Source: Paracoccus onubensis (GTDB taxonomy: Bacteria > Pseudomonadota > Alphaproteobacteria > Rhodobacterales > Rhodobacteraceae). Taken from it: a stretch of 64,000 nucleotides of DNA. Under the pieces are notes generated by a model, which was not told the DNA's origin, made no database searches, and was given only the letters and a program-made list of their open reading frames with translations. A program made the translations under genes and the position numbers. Shown one piece after another: positions 1 to 9,368 of the stretch; within the stretch, counting starts at the first letter, position 1, and each line of letters opens with the position of its first letter. Location: contig NZ_QZCG01000005.1 in assembly GCF_003591515.1 (NCBI RefSeq), positions 243,562 through 307,561 of the forward strand. The letters are read 5' to 3'.

Positions 1-129
1 TGCACGAAGCCTCGGCATCCCGTTGCGTAGGTTTCGGCGGCTGTATCGGTTGGACATACGAGAATTGCATCTTGTCGCCCCCCGATCACGGTGAAAGGCC
101 AGCGCGGATCCAGATCATATGACAGGTGG
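1..129. other. left-edge segment, no supported gene
   Basis: This stretch lies downstream of the hxlR-like gene. On the minus strand an ATG at 70 follows a G-rich run and opens a frame that leaves the window, and a second open frame also runs leftwards. Neither shows a recognisable motif in the few codons visible, so no gene is called. Confidence 0.3.
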
Positions 130-777
130 TCACGGCATATCGATCTTGGGCGGCAGAGGAAATCGCGTCACGAAATCCTTGGCCAGCCTTAGGCTCCCGT
201 CCAAGCGCAGATCGCCAGAAGCTTCCGCCTCACCGATCGGACGGCCGCCATAGACGACCGAGGCGATCGCCACAGGGGTTCCGCTGAATGTCAAATCGAC
301 ATCCTCCGGCTCGTCCCGGCGAATGGCGATATCGTCGTCGGTAGCGCGCGCGATGAACCCCTCTTCCCCCAGCCGAAAACCGATCGCCGCTTCGATCCCG
401 CCCGCATACATCGTCCGGAAGGATAGCATCAACGACGACGCCGACAGGGGCAGTGCCGGGTCATGTGCGGGCGATCTGGTCGCCCATCGGCCAAGCGCCT
501 TAATCGCTTCTTCGCTTTCATAGCCCCAGGAGGTCAGTTCGTAGACCTGCACCGACGCAGGCGGCGGCAGTTTGCGCCGGAACACGATCCCGGCCTGCTC
601 CAGCCCCGCGAGCCTCTGGGTCAGCACATTGGCGCTGATCCCGTTGAGACTGGCCCGAATATCGCCAAAGCGGCGCGGGCCGAACATGAGTTCACGCATC
701 ACCAGCAGCGCCCAACGTTCCCCGATCAGTTCCATCGCGAATGCAGCGCCACAGGCGTCGTCATACCAGCGTTTCAT
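130..777 (-). CDS. HxlR-family winged-helix transcriptional regulator
   Basis: The product has 215 residues. The N-terminal 100 residues form an HxlR-type winged helix: an early cysteine (CGAAFAMELIGERW), then a FGPRRFGDIRASLNGIS recognition region and a wing ending at VYELT. The C-terminal half resembles the SCP2-like extension found in longer HxlR proteins. HxlR regulators usually sense electrophiles, oxidants or metabolites and repress a divergent gene. Here the gene diverges from a VOC protein and a DUF899 protein across an AT-rich spacer, so these are the likely targets. The regulator call is secure; the signal is unknown. Confidence 0.88.
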   Translation of the reverse strand: MKRWYDDACGAAFAMELIGERWALLVMRELMFGPRRFGDIRASLNGISANVLTQRLAGLEQAGIVFRRKLPPPASVQVYELTSWGYESEEAIKALGRWATRSPAHDPALPLSASSLMLSFRTMYAGGIEAAIGFRLGEEGFIARATDDDIAIRRDEPEDVDLTFSGTPVAIASVVYGGRPIGEAEASGDLRLDGSLRLAKDFVTRFPLPPKIDMP

Positions 778-786
778 TGCCGATTC

Positions 787-840
787 ACTCTTATTGGTTA
801 TCTTTATTAACTTTAGTATTGCTTTTTTTAACCTATTGGG
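787..840. promoter_or_regulatory. AT-rich divergent promoter region of the HxlR gene and VOC gene
   Basis: The spacer is much more AT-rich than its flanks. GGTTA (796-800) and TAACC (829-833) form an inverted pair, and a GTTA-N7-TAAC element begins at 797. These are plausible HxlR operator and promoter elements; the assignment is inference from position and symmetry. Confidence 0.4.
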
Positions 841-886
841 GAATCGTCGTCAAATATCGAATCTCGAAATTCAGGGAGGCACCGAA

Positions 887-1327
887 ATGCCCAGAATGAT
901 CTTTGTAAACCTGCCCGTCGCCGATGTCGAAAAATCCGCCGCCTTCTATCAGGCAATCGGCGCCACCAGGGATGAACGCTTCTGCCAGGAGGCCACGACA
1001 GCGATGATGACCTTCTCGGATACGATTACATTCATGCTGCTGAGCCATGAGCGTTTTGCCGATTTCACATCGAAGCAGATCATCGACGCCAATACCCAGG
1101 TCGAAGCGCTGTTCTGCCTTAGCGAAAACAGCCGCGAGGCTGTCGATGCAACTTTGGCAAAGGCGCTCGCGGCGGGGGGCAAGGCCGATCCGACACCGCG
1201 TCAGGAGATGGGCGATTTCATGTATGGCCGCAGCTTCGAGGATCTCGACGGTCATATCTTCGAAGTGATGTGGATGGATGTCGACAAGGCGATGGCGACG
1301 TGGAGCGAAGGCGCGGCGGCGCAATGA
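887..1327 (+). CDS. VOC (glyoxalase/bleomycin-resistance) family protein
   Basis: The product has 146 residues. The start at 887 is chosen because GGGAGG lies 8 bases upstream and MPRMIFVNLPVADVEKSAAFY is the typical first strand-helix of a VOC protein. The paired beta-alpha-beta-beta-beta modules are visible, ending in FEDLDGHIFEVMWMD, where the Glu is the usual metal ligand. VOC proteins of this length are dimeric metalloenzymes or binding proteins; the substrate cannot be read from the sequence. It is followed 126 bases later by the DUF899 gene and is probably controlled by the divergent HxlR regulator. Confidence 0.85.
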   Translation: MPRMIFVNLPVADVEKSAAFYQAIGATRDERFCQEATTAMMTFSDTITFMLLSHERFADFTSKQIIDANTQVEALFCLSENSREAVDATLAKALAAGGKADPTPRQEMGDFMYGRSFEDLDGHIFEVMWMDVDKAMATWSEGAAAQ

Positions 1328-1453
1328 CGCCCTGATGCCACGCCCGCACATGTCAGCGAAACGGCATGGCAAAAGACACGAAAATTCACCAACAGACCGG
1401 CGTCGTCGGGCGCCAACAGGATCGCACGACGGCCGGTCAGGGAAGGAGACAGA

Positions 1454-2161
1454 ATGATGGCCGGGACCGGAAATCTCGTATCCGCAACACAGCTTGCCCG
1501 ATTGAACGAAACCAGCTTCCCCAATGAATCCTCCGAATATCGCAAGGCGCGAAATGCATTGCTTGCCGAAGAAATCGAGTTGCGCCGCCATATCTGGCGC
1601 GTCGGAGAGATGCGGCGCGCGCTTCCGCCGGGTGGTGAGGTCACTGCGGATTACCGCTTCGTCGGCACGGAGGGCGAGGTCGGCCTCGACGCGCTGTTCG
1701 GCAAGCATGACACGCTCGTCATCTACAGCATGATGTATGGCCCGGGGCGCAAGCAGGGCTGCCCGATGTGTACCGCGCAGCTCAGCTCATGGGATCCGGA
1801 AGTTCCGCATCTGGAACGGCGGATCGCGCTCGCGGTCGTCGCGCGATCTCCTTACGAACGGATCGCCGCCTATGGGCGCGAACGCGGCTGGAGACATCTC
1901 AGGCTCTATTCCGATCCAGGCGGCGATTTCACCGAGGATTTCGTCGGCGGCCGCGATTCCGACATGCCTGCCTACACGGTCTTTCAACGCCAGGACGGCA
2001 GGATCCGTCATTTCTACAGCGCCGAGGGCAATTCGAAAATGGCCGATCCCGGTCAGGATCCGCATAATGCGCCCGATATGAATCCGCTATGGATCCTGCT
2101 TGACACCACGCCCGAAGGCCGGGGCACAGACTGGTATCCGAAGCTGGCATATGACGACTGA
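1454..2161 (+). CDS. DUF899 family thioredoxin-like protein
   Basis: The product has 235 residues and belongs to the DUF899 family of thioredoxin-fold proteins. The N-terminal helix (SSEYRKARNALLAEEIELRR) and the block YSMMYGPGRKQGCPMC are characteristic. The CPMC pair (Cys103, Cys106) sits where a thioredoxin CxxC would be, so a redox or thiol-dependent role is plausible. AGGGAAGGAG precedes the start; a second ATG follows at once, so the start could be 1457. With the VOC gene it forms a small unit facing an HxlR regulator. The biochemical function of the family is not established as far as I know. Confidence 0.85.
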   Translation: MMAGTGNLVSATQLARLNETSFPNESSEYRKARNALLAEEIELRRHIWRVGEMRRALPPGGEVTADYRFVGTEGEVGLDALFGKHDTLVIYSMMYGPGRKQGCPMCTAQLSSWDPEVPHLERRIALAVVARSPYERIAAYGRERGWRHLRLYSDPGGDFTEDFVGGRDSDMPAYTVFQRQDGRIRHFYSAEGNSKMADPGQDPHNAPDMNPLWILLDTTPEGRGTDWYPKLAYDD

Positions 2162-2286
2162 ACATCTGCGCCCGCGCAAGATCCGGGGATTGCTACGGGG
2201 TCTTTTGTGACGTCTTCATCAGGACCCACGGAATAACGACGCGATGCCCCGTCAGGCCCGGAACGCACCCCGGCTTCCCGGTCCCA

Positions 2287-2895
2287 TCAGCGGTATTTCT
2301 CGATGAAGGCGTCGATGGGCAGGGCGCGTATATCGGACAGCGCGCTGGCCAGTTCCTGATGCGGCCAGTCCCACCAGGCGATCTGTTGCAGTGCCTCGGC
2401 CTGCATTTCTGTAAAACGGCGGCGGATCGGGCGGGCAGGCACGCCGCCGACGATGGTATAGGGGGCAACGTCCTTCGACACCACCGCGCCCGCGCCGATC
2501 ACCGCGCCATTGCCGACGCTGACGCCCGCCAGCACCGTCGCCCCGTGGCCGATCCAGACGTCATGGCCGATGCTCACCCAATGGTCGCGGCGCCAGCGGA
2601 AAAATTCGTCCTCGTCCTCGCCCAGCCCGAACTGCGCCGCGCGATAGGTGAAATGATGCTGAGAGGCGCGCCATATCGGATGATTGCCCGGATTGATCCG
2701 CGCATCCTCGGCGATCGAGCAGAACTTGCCGATGGTGGACCAGATCACGTTACTGCCCGAGACAATATAGGAATAATCGCCAAGGCTGCTTTCGCGCATC
2801 GTCACATTGGCCTGCACCTCGGTCCAGCGGCCCAGTTGGCAATCCATCACCCGTGCAGTGGCATGGACATTCGGCGCCTCGTTCAGTTTCTTCAT
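2287..2895 (-). CDS. phosphonate-associated hexapeptide-repeat acetyltransferase (DapH/DapD/GlmU-related)
   Basis: The product has 202 residues and shows a left-handed parallel beta-helix of hexapeptide repeats ([13 protein letters not shown], then [31 protein letters not shown]). The loop around [18 protein letters not shown] resembles xenobiotic acetyltransferases. This family is regularly found inside phosphonate clusters and is thought to acetylate a phosphonate or an intermediate. It is the last gene of the phn run, 94 bases after the second phnE. The start ATG opens the usual [15 protein letters not shown]-terminus. The exact substrate is not known. Confidence 0.88.
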   Translation of the reverse strand: MKKLNEAPNVHATARVMDCQLGRWTEVQANVTMRESSLGDYSYIVSGSNVIWSTIGKFCSIAEDARINPGNHPIWRASQHHFTYRAAQFGLGEDEDEFFRWRRDHWVSIGHDVWIGHGATVLAGVSVGNGAVIGAGAVVSKDVAPYTIVGGVPARPIRRRFTEMQAEALQQIAWWDWPHQELASALSDIRALPIDAFIEKYR

Positions 2896-2989
2896 CTTTG
2901 CAGTTTTCCATTTGTGGATAATTCAACGGCCGATCCGGCCGTGCGGCATCGGGTGCCGCAAATTCGACGGAACGAAGCCGGGCGGGGTC

Positions 2990-3805
2990 TCATGCCGAAG
3001 AGGGCCGGATCAGCCGCCTGCGGATCCATCCGGACAGCCCGTCGATCAGATAGACCATGATGATAATCAGAATGATGATCGACCAGGTTTCGTCCCAGCG
3101 ATAGGCGCCCATCCGGTCGGCCAGCAGAAAGCCGATCCCGCCTGCGCCCACGATCCCCAGAATAGTGCCCGACCGGACATTGGATTCGAAATTGTACAGC
3201 GTGATCGACATCAGGACCGGCATCACCTGCGGCAACAGACCGATGCGGATCCCCTGAAGTACCGACCCGCCCGAAGCCTGAACGCCTTCGACCGGCCGGG
3301 ACGATGTGTTCTCGATCGCCTCGGCATAAAGCTTGGCCAGCACGCCGATCTCGCTGACCGCGATTGCCAGCACACCTGCCAGCGGACCAAGGCCGAAGGC
3401 GCGAATGAAGATCAGCGCAAGGATCAGCGTCTCGAAAGCGCGGATCACATCGAAGCCGCGCCGCAAACCGAAGCGCGGCCATCCCATGCGGTTGATCGTC
3501 CGGGCGCCCAGAAAGGACAAGGGAAAGGCCACCAGCGCCCCCAGAAACGTGCCCAGAAAGGCCATGGCCAGCGTTTCGCCCAATCCCTGCAGGATTTGCG
3601 AAAACTCGCTCCATTCGGTCCACAGATGCGGCGGAAACATGAAGGACAACACATTTCCCAGCCGCCCCAGCCCCTGCCAGATCCGCTGCGGCGAAAAGCC
3701 GAAATCATAGAGGCACCAGCAGAACAGGGCCGCAAAACCGATCCAGAACAGACGCTGGCGCAAGCGGTGCGGTCGGGGCGGTATGATCAGGGATGTGCCG
3801 GACAT
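2990..3805 (-). CDS. phnE: phosphonate ABC transporter permease PhnE (second copy)
   Basis: The product has 271 residues with about six membrane segments. It has the binding-protein-dependent permease EAA-like loop (GVQASGGSVLQGIRIGLLPQ) and the PhnE-typical NFESNVRSGTILGIVGAGGIGFLL. It would pair with the upstream PhnE to form the inner-membrane channel powered by PhnC. The start is ATG 3805, which shares one base with the stop of the upstream phnE (TGATG), so the two permeases are translationally coupled. A longer open frame exists upstream but lies inside the other phnE. Confidence 0.93.
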   Translation of the reverse strand: MSGTSLIIPPRPHRLRQRLFWIGFAALFCWCLYDFGFSPQRIWQGLGRLGNVLSFMFPPHLWTEWSEFSQILQGLGETLAMAFLGTFLGALVAFPLSFLGARTINRMGWPRFGLRRGFDVIRAFETLILALIFIRAFGLGPLAGVLAIAVSEIGVLAKLYAEAIENTSSRPVEGVQASGGSVLQGIRIGLLPQVMPVLMSITLYNFESNVRSGTILGIVGAGGIGFLLADRMGAYRWDETWSIIILIIIMVYLIDGLSGWIRRRLIRPSSA

Positions 3806-4710
3806 CAGGTACCCTCCAGTCCGATGACGCGATGGCGCAACCGTTCCGACCCCCAGTCGATCAGGCAGACGGTCGCAAGAATTATCAGAAACAGCGCCGA
3901 CAGGTCGGTATATTCCTGCAGGCTGACGGCGGTGCGCAGCTCCTGCCCCAGACCGCCCGCGCCCACATAGCCGATGATCGAGGACGAGCGGACATTGATC
4001 TCGAAGCGCAGCAGCGTATAGCTGAGCGTGTTCGGCAGCACTTGCGGGACCACGCCATAGCGCATCTGCTCGAACCAGGTTCCGCCCGCGGCGCGCACGC
4101 CCTCGACGGGGCGCATGTCCACATTCTCGTTTGCCTCGGAATAGAGTTTGCCAAGCGCACCGGCGCAATGCAGCGCAATTGCCAGCACGCCCGCCATGGG
4201 TCCGACTCCGAAACAGAAGACGAAGATCAGTGCCCAGACCAGATCCGGCACGGTGCGGGCGATCTCGAGGAAGCGGCGGGTGATCCATGTCAGCAAGGGC
4301 GACGGCGACAGGTTCCAGGCCGCAGGAAAAGACAGCAGAAACCCGGCCGCGACGCCAAGCGAGGTCGCCATGAAGGCGATCAGCAGCGTTTCAAGCAGCA
4401 GGTCGGCCCAGATCGGCCAACGCCAGAACCACTGGACCAGATCCGCATCCAGACTCGACCAGTTCAGGTCAGGGATGGTCTTGGCGACGTAATCACCCAG
4501 ATTTGGCAGCCCGGCGAGCAGGATCCAGCGTTCCTCGCGAGAACCATCCGGCATGGTGATCTGGGTCACGCGGAAGAAATTCGCCATATCCGTGGTAACC
4601 CACAAGGCCACTGCCAGGATCGCCGCGACCAGCCAGAAGAACAGGCGCATACGGCGGCGGCGATTGCGATAATCCGCCTCGAACGCGGCGATTGTGCAGG
4701 TTGCTGTCAT
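3805..4710 (-). CDS. phnE: phosphonate ABC transporter permease PhnE (first copy)
   Basis: The product has 301 residues. It has an N-terminal membrane segment (FWLVAAILAVALWV), a periplasmic insertion of about 60 residues, then the permease core with the coupling loop GVRAAGGTWFEQMRYGVVPQ and INVRSSSIIGYVGAGGLGQEL. Two adjacent PhnE proteins per importer are common in Rhizobiales and Rhodobacterales, where they form a heterodimer. It starts 82 bases after phnD, behind hairpins, and overlaps the next phnE by one base. Confidence 0.93.
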   Translation of the reverse strand: MTATCTIAAFEADYRNRRRRMRLFFWLVAAILAVALWVTTDMANFFRVTQITMPDGSREERWILLAGLPNLGDYVAKTIPDLNWSSLDADLVQWFWRWPIWADLLLETLLIAFMATSLGVAAGFLLSFPAAWNLSPSPLLTWITRRFLEIARTVPDLVWALIFVFCFGVGPMAGVLAIALHCAGALGKLYSEANENVDMRPVEGVRAAGGTWFEQMRYGVVPQVLPNTLSYTLLRFEINVRSSSIIGYVGAGGLGQELRTAVSLQEYTDLSALFLIILATVCLIDWGSERLRHRVIGLEGT

Positions 4711-4753
4711 GCGTCCCGACCGGGCAAAGCCCGCCTTTCATTGAATCGGTGAT

Positions 4754-4794
4754 GGGGGCGGCGGCACCGCCTCCACCGGACCGGACATCCGGTC
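4754..4794 (-). promoter_or_regulatory. intercistronic hairpins between phnD and phnE
   Basis: GACCGGA-CA-TCCGGTC (4779-4794) is a perfect 7-bp inverted repeat that overlaps the phnD stop codon. A second GC-rich stem (GGCGG...CCGCC) follows within 4754-4774. No T-run follows, so this is more likely an mRNA-processing or stabilising element than a full terminator. It would allow the binding protein to be made in excess over the permeases. Confidence 0.5.
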
Positions 4795-5695
4795 AGCTGC
4801 GGCGCCGGGATTTCAGCCATTCGCGCATGTCCACGATCCATTGATAGCGGTCGTGATCCACCTCGACAAAGCCCTTCGCAGTGGCGACATCCCCGCCGCT
4901 GATCGCCCGAAATGCCTCGGGCGCATCTTCGGGCGCGCGCAGATAGGCCTGCTTGATATCTTCGATCAGATCTTCGGGCAAATTGGTGCGCACGGTAACC
5001 GGGCCGTTGGTGATCTCGGGCGATTCCCAGATCCAGCAGATTTCGCCCTCTTCGATCATGCCCTTCGAGACCATGCGCTGCGGGACACCGTTGACCTCGT
5101 TGTTGATATTGGTCGCGGCGGCATCGAACTGACGGTTGACGACCCCCTGAACCCCGGCCTCATGGCTGCCCGAAAACGTTGTCGCACTGAAGAATGTGGA
5201 CGGATCATAGCCTTGCTGCACCAGATTATAGCTTGGCACGGCATAGCCCGACGTCGAGTCCGGATCGGCAAAGGCCAGAACCTTGCCCTCCAGATCGTCA
5301 AGGCTGTCATAACCAGCATCGCAGCGCACCGCGATGATCGAATAATAACCGGTCGAACCGTCCTCTTCCTGCGAGGCGAGGATCGGGCGCACGCCGCCTT
5401 CGGTCTCGGTCCAGGCGGCGGCATAGGCGGATGAGCCCAGGCTGGCGAACTCGATCTGACCAGCGGCAAGCGCCTGCACGATGCCGTCATAACTGCCGGC
5501 GGTATAGATCTCGACCTCGACGCCGAATGTCTCGGCCAGATAGGCGCGCCAGGGCTCCCATCGCGCCATGCGGTCGGCTTCGTTTTCAGACGAGGTCACG
5601 CCGATGCGAAGGATACGGTAATCCTCGGTCCAGTCTTCGGCCATGACAGGCAGGGCCGCAGTCGTCAGCAGCAAGGTAACAACTAGGGTTTTCAT
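4793..5695 (-). CDS. phnD: phosphonate ABC transporter periplasmic substrate-binding protein PhnD
   Basis: The product has 300 residues with a Sec signal peptide (MKTLVVTLLLTTAALPVMAE, cleavage after AMA-like PVMA). The mature protein shows PhnD features: RIGVTSSENEADRMARW at the start, GQIEFASLGSSAYAAAW, and the ligand-binding segment FADPDSTSGYAVPSY. It would capture phosphonates in the periplasm and deliver them to PhnE. The start at 5695 is chosen because it begins exactly at the signal peptide; the longer frame adds 36 unlikely residues. It lies 16 bases after phnC. Confidence 0.94.
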   Translation of the reverse strand: MKTLVVTLLLTTAALPVMAEDWTEDYRILRIGVTSSENEADRMARWEPWRAYLAETFGVEVEIYTAGSYDGIVQALAAGQIEFASLGSSAYAAAWTETEGGVRPILASQEEDGSTGYYSIIAVRCDAGYDSLDDLEGKVLAFADPDSTSGYAVPSYNLVQQGYDPSTFFSATTFSGSHEAGVQGVVNRQFDAAATNINNEVNGVPQRMVSKGMIEEGEICWIWESPEITNGPVTVRTNLPEDLIEDIKQAYLRAPEDAPEAFRAISGGDVATAKGFVEVDHDRYQWIVDMREWLKSRRRS

Positions 5696-5711
5696 GGGGT
5701 GCTCCGATAAT

Positions 5712-6518
5712 TCAGGCCAGCTCCAGCCGGCGCAGGGATGTCGAGGTGACGGATTCGTCGATCTGACCCAGACCGTCGGTTCCATAAAGGTCGCGCACGA
5801 CATCCGGCGTCAGCTGTCGGGCGGTTCCGTCGAACATGACCCGCCCCGCCCGCATCGCGACGATTCGATCGCAATAGGCCCGGGCGGTGTCCAGGGTATG
5901 CAGGTTGACCAATACGGTCAGCCCGTCTTCGCGATTGATCCGGCGCAGGGCATCCATGACGCGGGTGGCGTTGCCGGGATCCAGGCTGGCGATGGGCTCA
6001 TCCGCCAGCATGACATGCGGGCGCTGGACCAATGCGCGGGCGATAGCGACCCGCTGTTGCTGACCGCCCGACAGATTGCCTGCCCGCTCCAGCGCCTTAT
6101 GCGCCATCCCCAGCCGATCCAGTGCATGAAAGGCCAGTTCCCGCTCGGCTTCGCTGAAACGCATCGTCAGGGACGAGATCAACCCGTGATCGGCAATCCG
6201 TCCGACCAGCACATTGGTCAGCACATCCAGCCTGTCGACCAGATTGAACTGCTGGAAGATCATCGCGCAATCGCGCCGCCATTGCCGCAGCGCGCGCCCG
6301 CGCAGCCCGGTGATCTCGCGGCTGCCGAAGTGGATGCCGCCCTCGCTGCGCTCAACCAACCGGTTGATCAGCCGCAGCAGCGTGGATTTTCCGGCTCCCG
6401 ACGGGCCGATGATGCCGACGAACTGGCCAGCTGGAATATCAAGCGAAACCCGGTCCACAGCCCGCGTATCGCCAAAGCGGCAACAAATGCCGTCAAGGGA
6501 AAGCATGTTCTGTTCCAT
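5712..6518 (-). CDS. phnC: phosphonate ABC transporter ATPase PhnC
   Basis: The product has 268 residues and is a complete ABC ATPase. Visible motifs are Walker [11 protein letters not shown]-loop [12 protein letters not shown], signature [16 protein letters not shown], Walker [13 protein letters not shown] and the H-loop LVNLHTLD. The [17 protein letters not shown] segment is typical of PhnC. It would energise import by the PhnE pair. It lies 77 bases after phnM and is the first gene of the transporter half of the cluster. Confidence 0.94.
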   Translation of the reverse strand: MEQNMLSLDGICCRFGDTRAVDRVSLDIPAGQFVGIIGPSGAGKSTLLRLINRLVERSEGGIHFGSREITGLRGRALRQWRRDCAMIFQQFNLVDRLDVLTNVLVGRIADHGLISSLTMRFSEAERELAFHALDRLGMAHKALERAGNLSGGQQQRVAIARALVQRPHVMLADEPIASLDPGNATRVMDALRRINREDGLTVLVNLHTLDTARAYCDRIVAMRAGRVMFDGTARQLTPDVVRDLYGTDGLGQIDESVTSTSLRRLELA

Positions 6519-6542
6519 GTGAACAGTTTCTCCCGGTTCTGC

Positions 6543-6559
6543 GACGATCAGATATCGTC
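6543..6559 (-). promoter_or_regulatory. inverted repeat between phnM and phnC
   Basis: GACGAT-CAGAT-ATCGTC is a perfect 6-bp inverted repeat with a 5-base loop in the 77-base gap between phnM and phnC. It could be an operator for separate expression of the transporter genes or a processing stem. Assignment rests on symmetry and position only. Confidence 0.3.
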
Positions 6560-6595
6560 CGAATGAATTTTTAACGACGATTTCGGCAGCGAAGG

Positions 6596-7792
6596 TCAGG
6601 ATGCCGGTTCAAATTCGGCAGTAACGACCTGCGGCTGGTGGCGCAGGCTGCCATCGGAAAAGATGAACCGCCCTCCCCGCAGCGTCGCCCGCACATGACC
6701 GATGCCGTCGTCGCTGGCGACCACCAGATCGGCACGCTTGCCGATCTCGATACTGCCGCGATCGGGCAATCCCAATGCGCGTGCCGCATTGGCCGAAGAC
6801 AGCCGCACCGCGCCAGCCAGCCCGTCGGGATCGGTTCCCGCCAGTTCCAGCACCGCCGGCAGCATGGCGGACGGGTGGTAATCCGACGCCAGAATGTCCA
6901 GCAGCCCGTGACTATGCGCCTCGCGCGCCGAGAGATTGCCCGAATAGCTTTGCCCGCGCAGCGCGTTCGGAGCCCCCATCGCCGTAGCCAGCCCGTGGGC
7001 ACGGGCTTCGCGCGCGGCATCCTCGGTCACCGGAAACTCGCTGATCGACACGCCGAGACCGGCCATCATGGCCACCTTTTCGATCGTGTCGTCGTCATGG
7101 CTGGCCAACCCCACCCCATGCGCGCGACAGGTCGCGGAAATCGCCGCCAGCGTCGCCGCAAGTTCCTCGGCCGGGCGGGTCCGCTCGGCGATGCGCAGGG
7201 TAACGGCATCCGTGGCCTCGGCCTCGGACAGTCCTTTTTCCCGCATGGTCCGCTGGATCACCCGTTCCAGATCGCGATACTGGCCCTGCCCGGGGGTGTG
7301 ATCGGTCAGCGAAATCAGCGAGACATGGCCTTCTGTGATCAGCGCCTCTATCACCTCGAGCGCCTTGGGAAAGGTAATCTCGAACCGCGCATGGACACGG
7401 TGATCCACAAGAAGATCGTCGCGCATTGCATTCAGCGCCCGGATCACCCCGCTGGTGTGGTCATAGCTGCGCAGATGCCCGTAAGTCGAAGAGGGGCTGA
7501 AGGACAGCGCCGCATAGGCCGTGGTGAATCCCGAGCCGGCCAGCTTGCGGTCCAGATCGCGCAAGCCCAGTTCCATCGGCATCCTGACGCTTGGGCGCGG
7601 TTCGATCTCGCGTTCGATCATGTCGCCATGCATGTCGATGAAGCCGGGCAGCAGCAGCAGACCGTCGCCCCAGATGGCAGCGCCGGGCACCGCGCGATCG
7701 GCCAGTTCGACGATCGTCCCGTTCTCGATCCGGACCGAGCCGGTGGGCAGCACCCGGTCCGGCAGCACCACCCGAAAATCACTTAGCCACAT
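6596..7792 (-). CDS. phnM: alpha-D-ribose 1-methylphosphonate 5-triphosphate diphosphatase PhnM
   Basis: The product has 398 residues and is an amidohydrolase-fold enzyme that removes pyrophosphate from the ribosyl-triphosphate phosphonate intermediate. Metal-site motifs are present: [11 protein letters not shown], the HARFEI strand, [20 protein letters not shown] and [10 protein letters not shown]. The start at 7792 is preferred because AAGGAG lies 10 bases upstream; the alternative ATG at 7813 would place that ribosome site inside the gene. It overlaps the end of phnL by 14 bases. By sequence this subunit looks standard, in contrast with PhnJ. Confidence 0.93.
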   Translation of the reverse strand: MWLSDFRVVLPDRVLPTGSVRIENGTIVELADRAVPGAAIWGDGLLLLPGFIDMHGDMIEREIEPRPSVRMPMELGLRDLDRKLAGSGFTTAYAALSFSPSSTYGHLRSYDHTSGVIRALNAMRDDLLVDHRVHARFEITFPKALEVIEALITEGHVSLISLTDHTPGQGQYRDLERVIQRTMREKGLSEAEATDAVTLRIAERTRPAEELAATLAAISATCRAHGVGLASHDDDTIEKVAMMAGLGVSISEFPVTEDAAREARAHGLATAMGAPNALRGQSYSGNLSAREAHSHGLLDILASDYHPSAMLPAVLELAGTDPDGLAGAVRLSSANAARALGLPDRGSIEIGKRADLVVASDDGIGHVRATLRGGRFIFSDGSLRHQPQVVTAEFEPAS

Positions 7793-8531
7793 TACTGGTC
7801 TCCTTGTTGTCAAGATTCAGTTCGGCATCGATCAGCCCGGCAACATCGCCCGGATGGTGAAAGACGCCGATCATCGCCACGCCCTGCGCCTTCAGCGCCG
7901 CCAGACGCCGCACCAGTGCCGCCCGCGCGCCCGCATCCAGCGAGGCGGTCGGCTCATCCAGCAGCAACAACCGCTGCGGCAGGATCAGCGCGCGGGCAAG
8001 ATTGACCTTTTGCTGCTCGCCCCCCGAAAAGGTCGAGGGATAGGCCGCCCATAGCTCGCGCTTGACGCCGAATTCGGCCAGTGCGGCCCGCGCGACCGCC
8101 AGCGCCTCGGCGGCGGGCCGCCCGGCAAGGCGCAGCGGTTCGGCAACCAGATCCTCAGCCGGGACACGCGGGCGGGCGTTCAGGAACTGGGTGACAAACC
8201 CGATCTCGCGCCGTCGCAGCAGCGCCACATCGACATCGGCAGCGCGGGCAAGATCGATCCGCCCTTCTGCGGTGTTCAGCCAGACATGACCCGCCTGCGG
8301 CAGATAGCTGCGGTAAAGCGTGCGCAGCAGCGTCGATTTCCCGGCGCCGTTATGGCCGGTCAGCAACAGGAACTGCCCCGGCATTATCCGGAAACCGATC
8401 CCCGAAAAGGCATCCAGCCGCTGCCCCAGATGATGCATGTCGAAATGCTTGGCCAGCCCCTCGACCTCGATCACGGGCAGATCCGGCGCAAGGCTTGCAG
8501 AGGCGGCGGGCATGGCGGTTTGGACGATCAT
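7779..8531 (-). CDS. phnL: C-P lyase accessory ABC protein PhnL
   Basis: The product has 250 residues and is an ABC-type ATPase without a membrane partner. Motifs: Walker A TGHNGAGKST, signature TFSGGEQQKVNLARAL, Walker B LLLLDEPTASLD and the H-loop GVFHHPGD, plus the PhnL-typical GFVTQFLNARPRVPAEDLVAEPL. PhnL binds the C-P lyase complex and is needed for phosphonate use in E. coli, though its exact step is unclear. It follows phnK by 9 bases. Confidence 0.93.
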   Translation of the reverse strand: MIVQTAMPAASASLAPDLPVIEVEGLAKHFDMHHLGQRLDAFSGIGFRIMPGQFLLLTGHNGAGKSTLLRTLYRSYLPQAGHVWLNTAEGRIDLARAADVDVALLRRREIGFVTQFLNARPRVPAEDLVAEPLRLAGRPAAEALAVARAALAEFGVKRELWAAYPSTFSGGEQQKVNLARALILPQRLLLLDEPTASLDAGARAALVRRLAALKAQGVAMIGVFHHPGDVAGLIDAELNLDNKETSNVAK

Positions 8532-8540
8532 TTTCAGCCT

Positions 8541-9368
8541 TTACAGTTTGGCGTGGACAAGGGCCTGGGTGTAGGGATGCTGGGGATCCTGAAAGATCTG
8601 GTCGGCCAGCCCTTCCTCGACCACCCGCCCCTTGCGCATGACCATGACGCGGTCGGCCATGGTGCGGATGACGCCCAGATCGTGACTGACCAGCACCATG
8701 GTGATCGCCCGGTCGCGCTGCAGCCGCTTCAGCGTATCCAGAACCAGCGCCTGAACCGAAACATCCAGCCCCGTGGTCGGCTCGTCCAGCAGCAGCAGTG
8801 CAGGTTCCAGCGCGATGGCCTTGGCCAGTTGCACCCTTTGCTGCATGCCGCCCGACAGTTCGACCGGGCGGGCATCCATCCGCTCCAATGGGAATTCCGA
8901 GGCATCCAGCGCCTCGCGCGCCCGCGACCTCAGCACCGAGAAACGACGCTCGCCCGCGATCAGCAGCCGTTCGGCGACATTGCCCGATGACGAATTCTCC
9001 ATCAGCAGCCCCAGATGCGGGTTCTGATAGACGATGCCGATATGGCGCGCGCACAGCATCCGCCGCGCGTAACGGTCGAGATCGAACAGATTGCCGGCGG
9101 ATCCCGGAATGGCCAGCCGGTAATCGCCGCTGTCCGGGCTGTCTTCCAGATTCATCATCCTGAGCAGCGTCGATTTGCCCGAGCCGCTTTCGCCGACGAT
9201 GCCAAGAACCTCGCCGGGATAGACGGTAGCGGATACATCCTGCAACGCGACGACCGTGCCGAAACGACGATTGATTCCGGTCATGGACAAGATCGGCGCT
9301 GCGCTCATCAGGCGCGGCAGATCGCGGGTCGGGCCCTGGGCGGGGGCGTCCATAGGATACAGGGTCAC
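8541..9368 (-). CDS. phnK: C-P lyase accessory ABC protein PhnK
   Basis: The product has up to 275 residues. It has Walker A GESGSGKST, signature VELSGGMQQRVQLAKAI, Walker B LLLLDEPTTGLDVSVQA and H-loop LVSHDLGV, and ends with the dipeptide-transporter-like tail FQDPQHPYTQALV. PhnK docks on PhnJ of the C-P lyase core and hydrolyses ATP. The GTG start at 9368 overlaps the phnJ stop (GTGA); ATG at 9353 or 9308 is also possible, since the first 20 residues are not family-typical. Confidence 0.92.
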   Translation of the reverse strand: MTLYPMDAPAQGPTRDLPRLMSAAPILSMTGINRRFGTVVALQDVSATVYPGEVLGIVGESGSGKSTLLRMMNLEDSPDSGDYRLAIPGSAGNLFDLDRYARRMLCARHIGIVYQNPHLGLLMENSSSGNVAERLLIAGERRFSVLRSRAREALDASEFPLERMDARPVELSGGMQQRVQLAKAIALEPALLLLDEPTTGLDVSVQALVLDTLKRLQRDRAITMVLVSHDLGVIRTMADRVMVMRKGRVVEEGLADQIFQDPQHPYTQALVHAKL

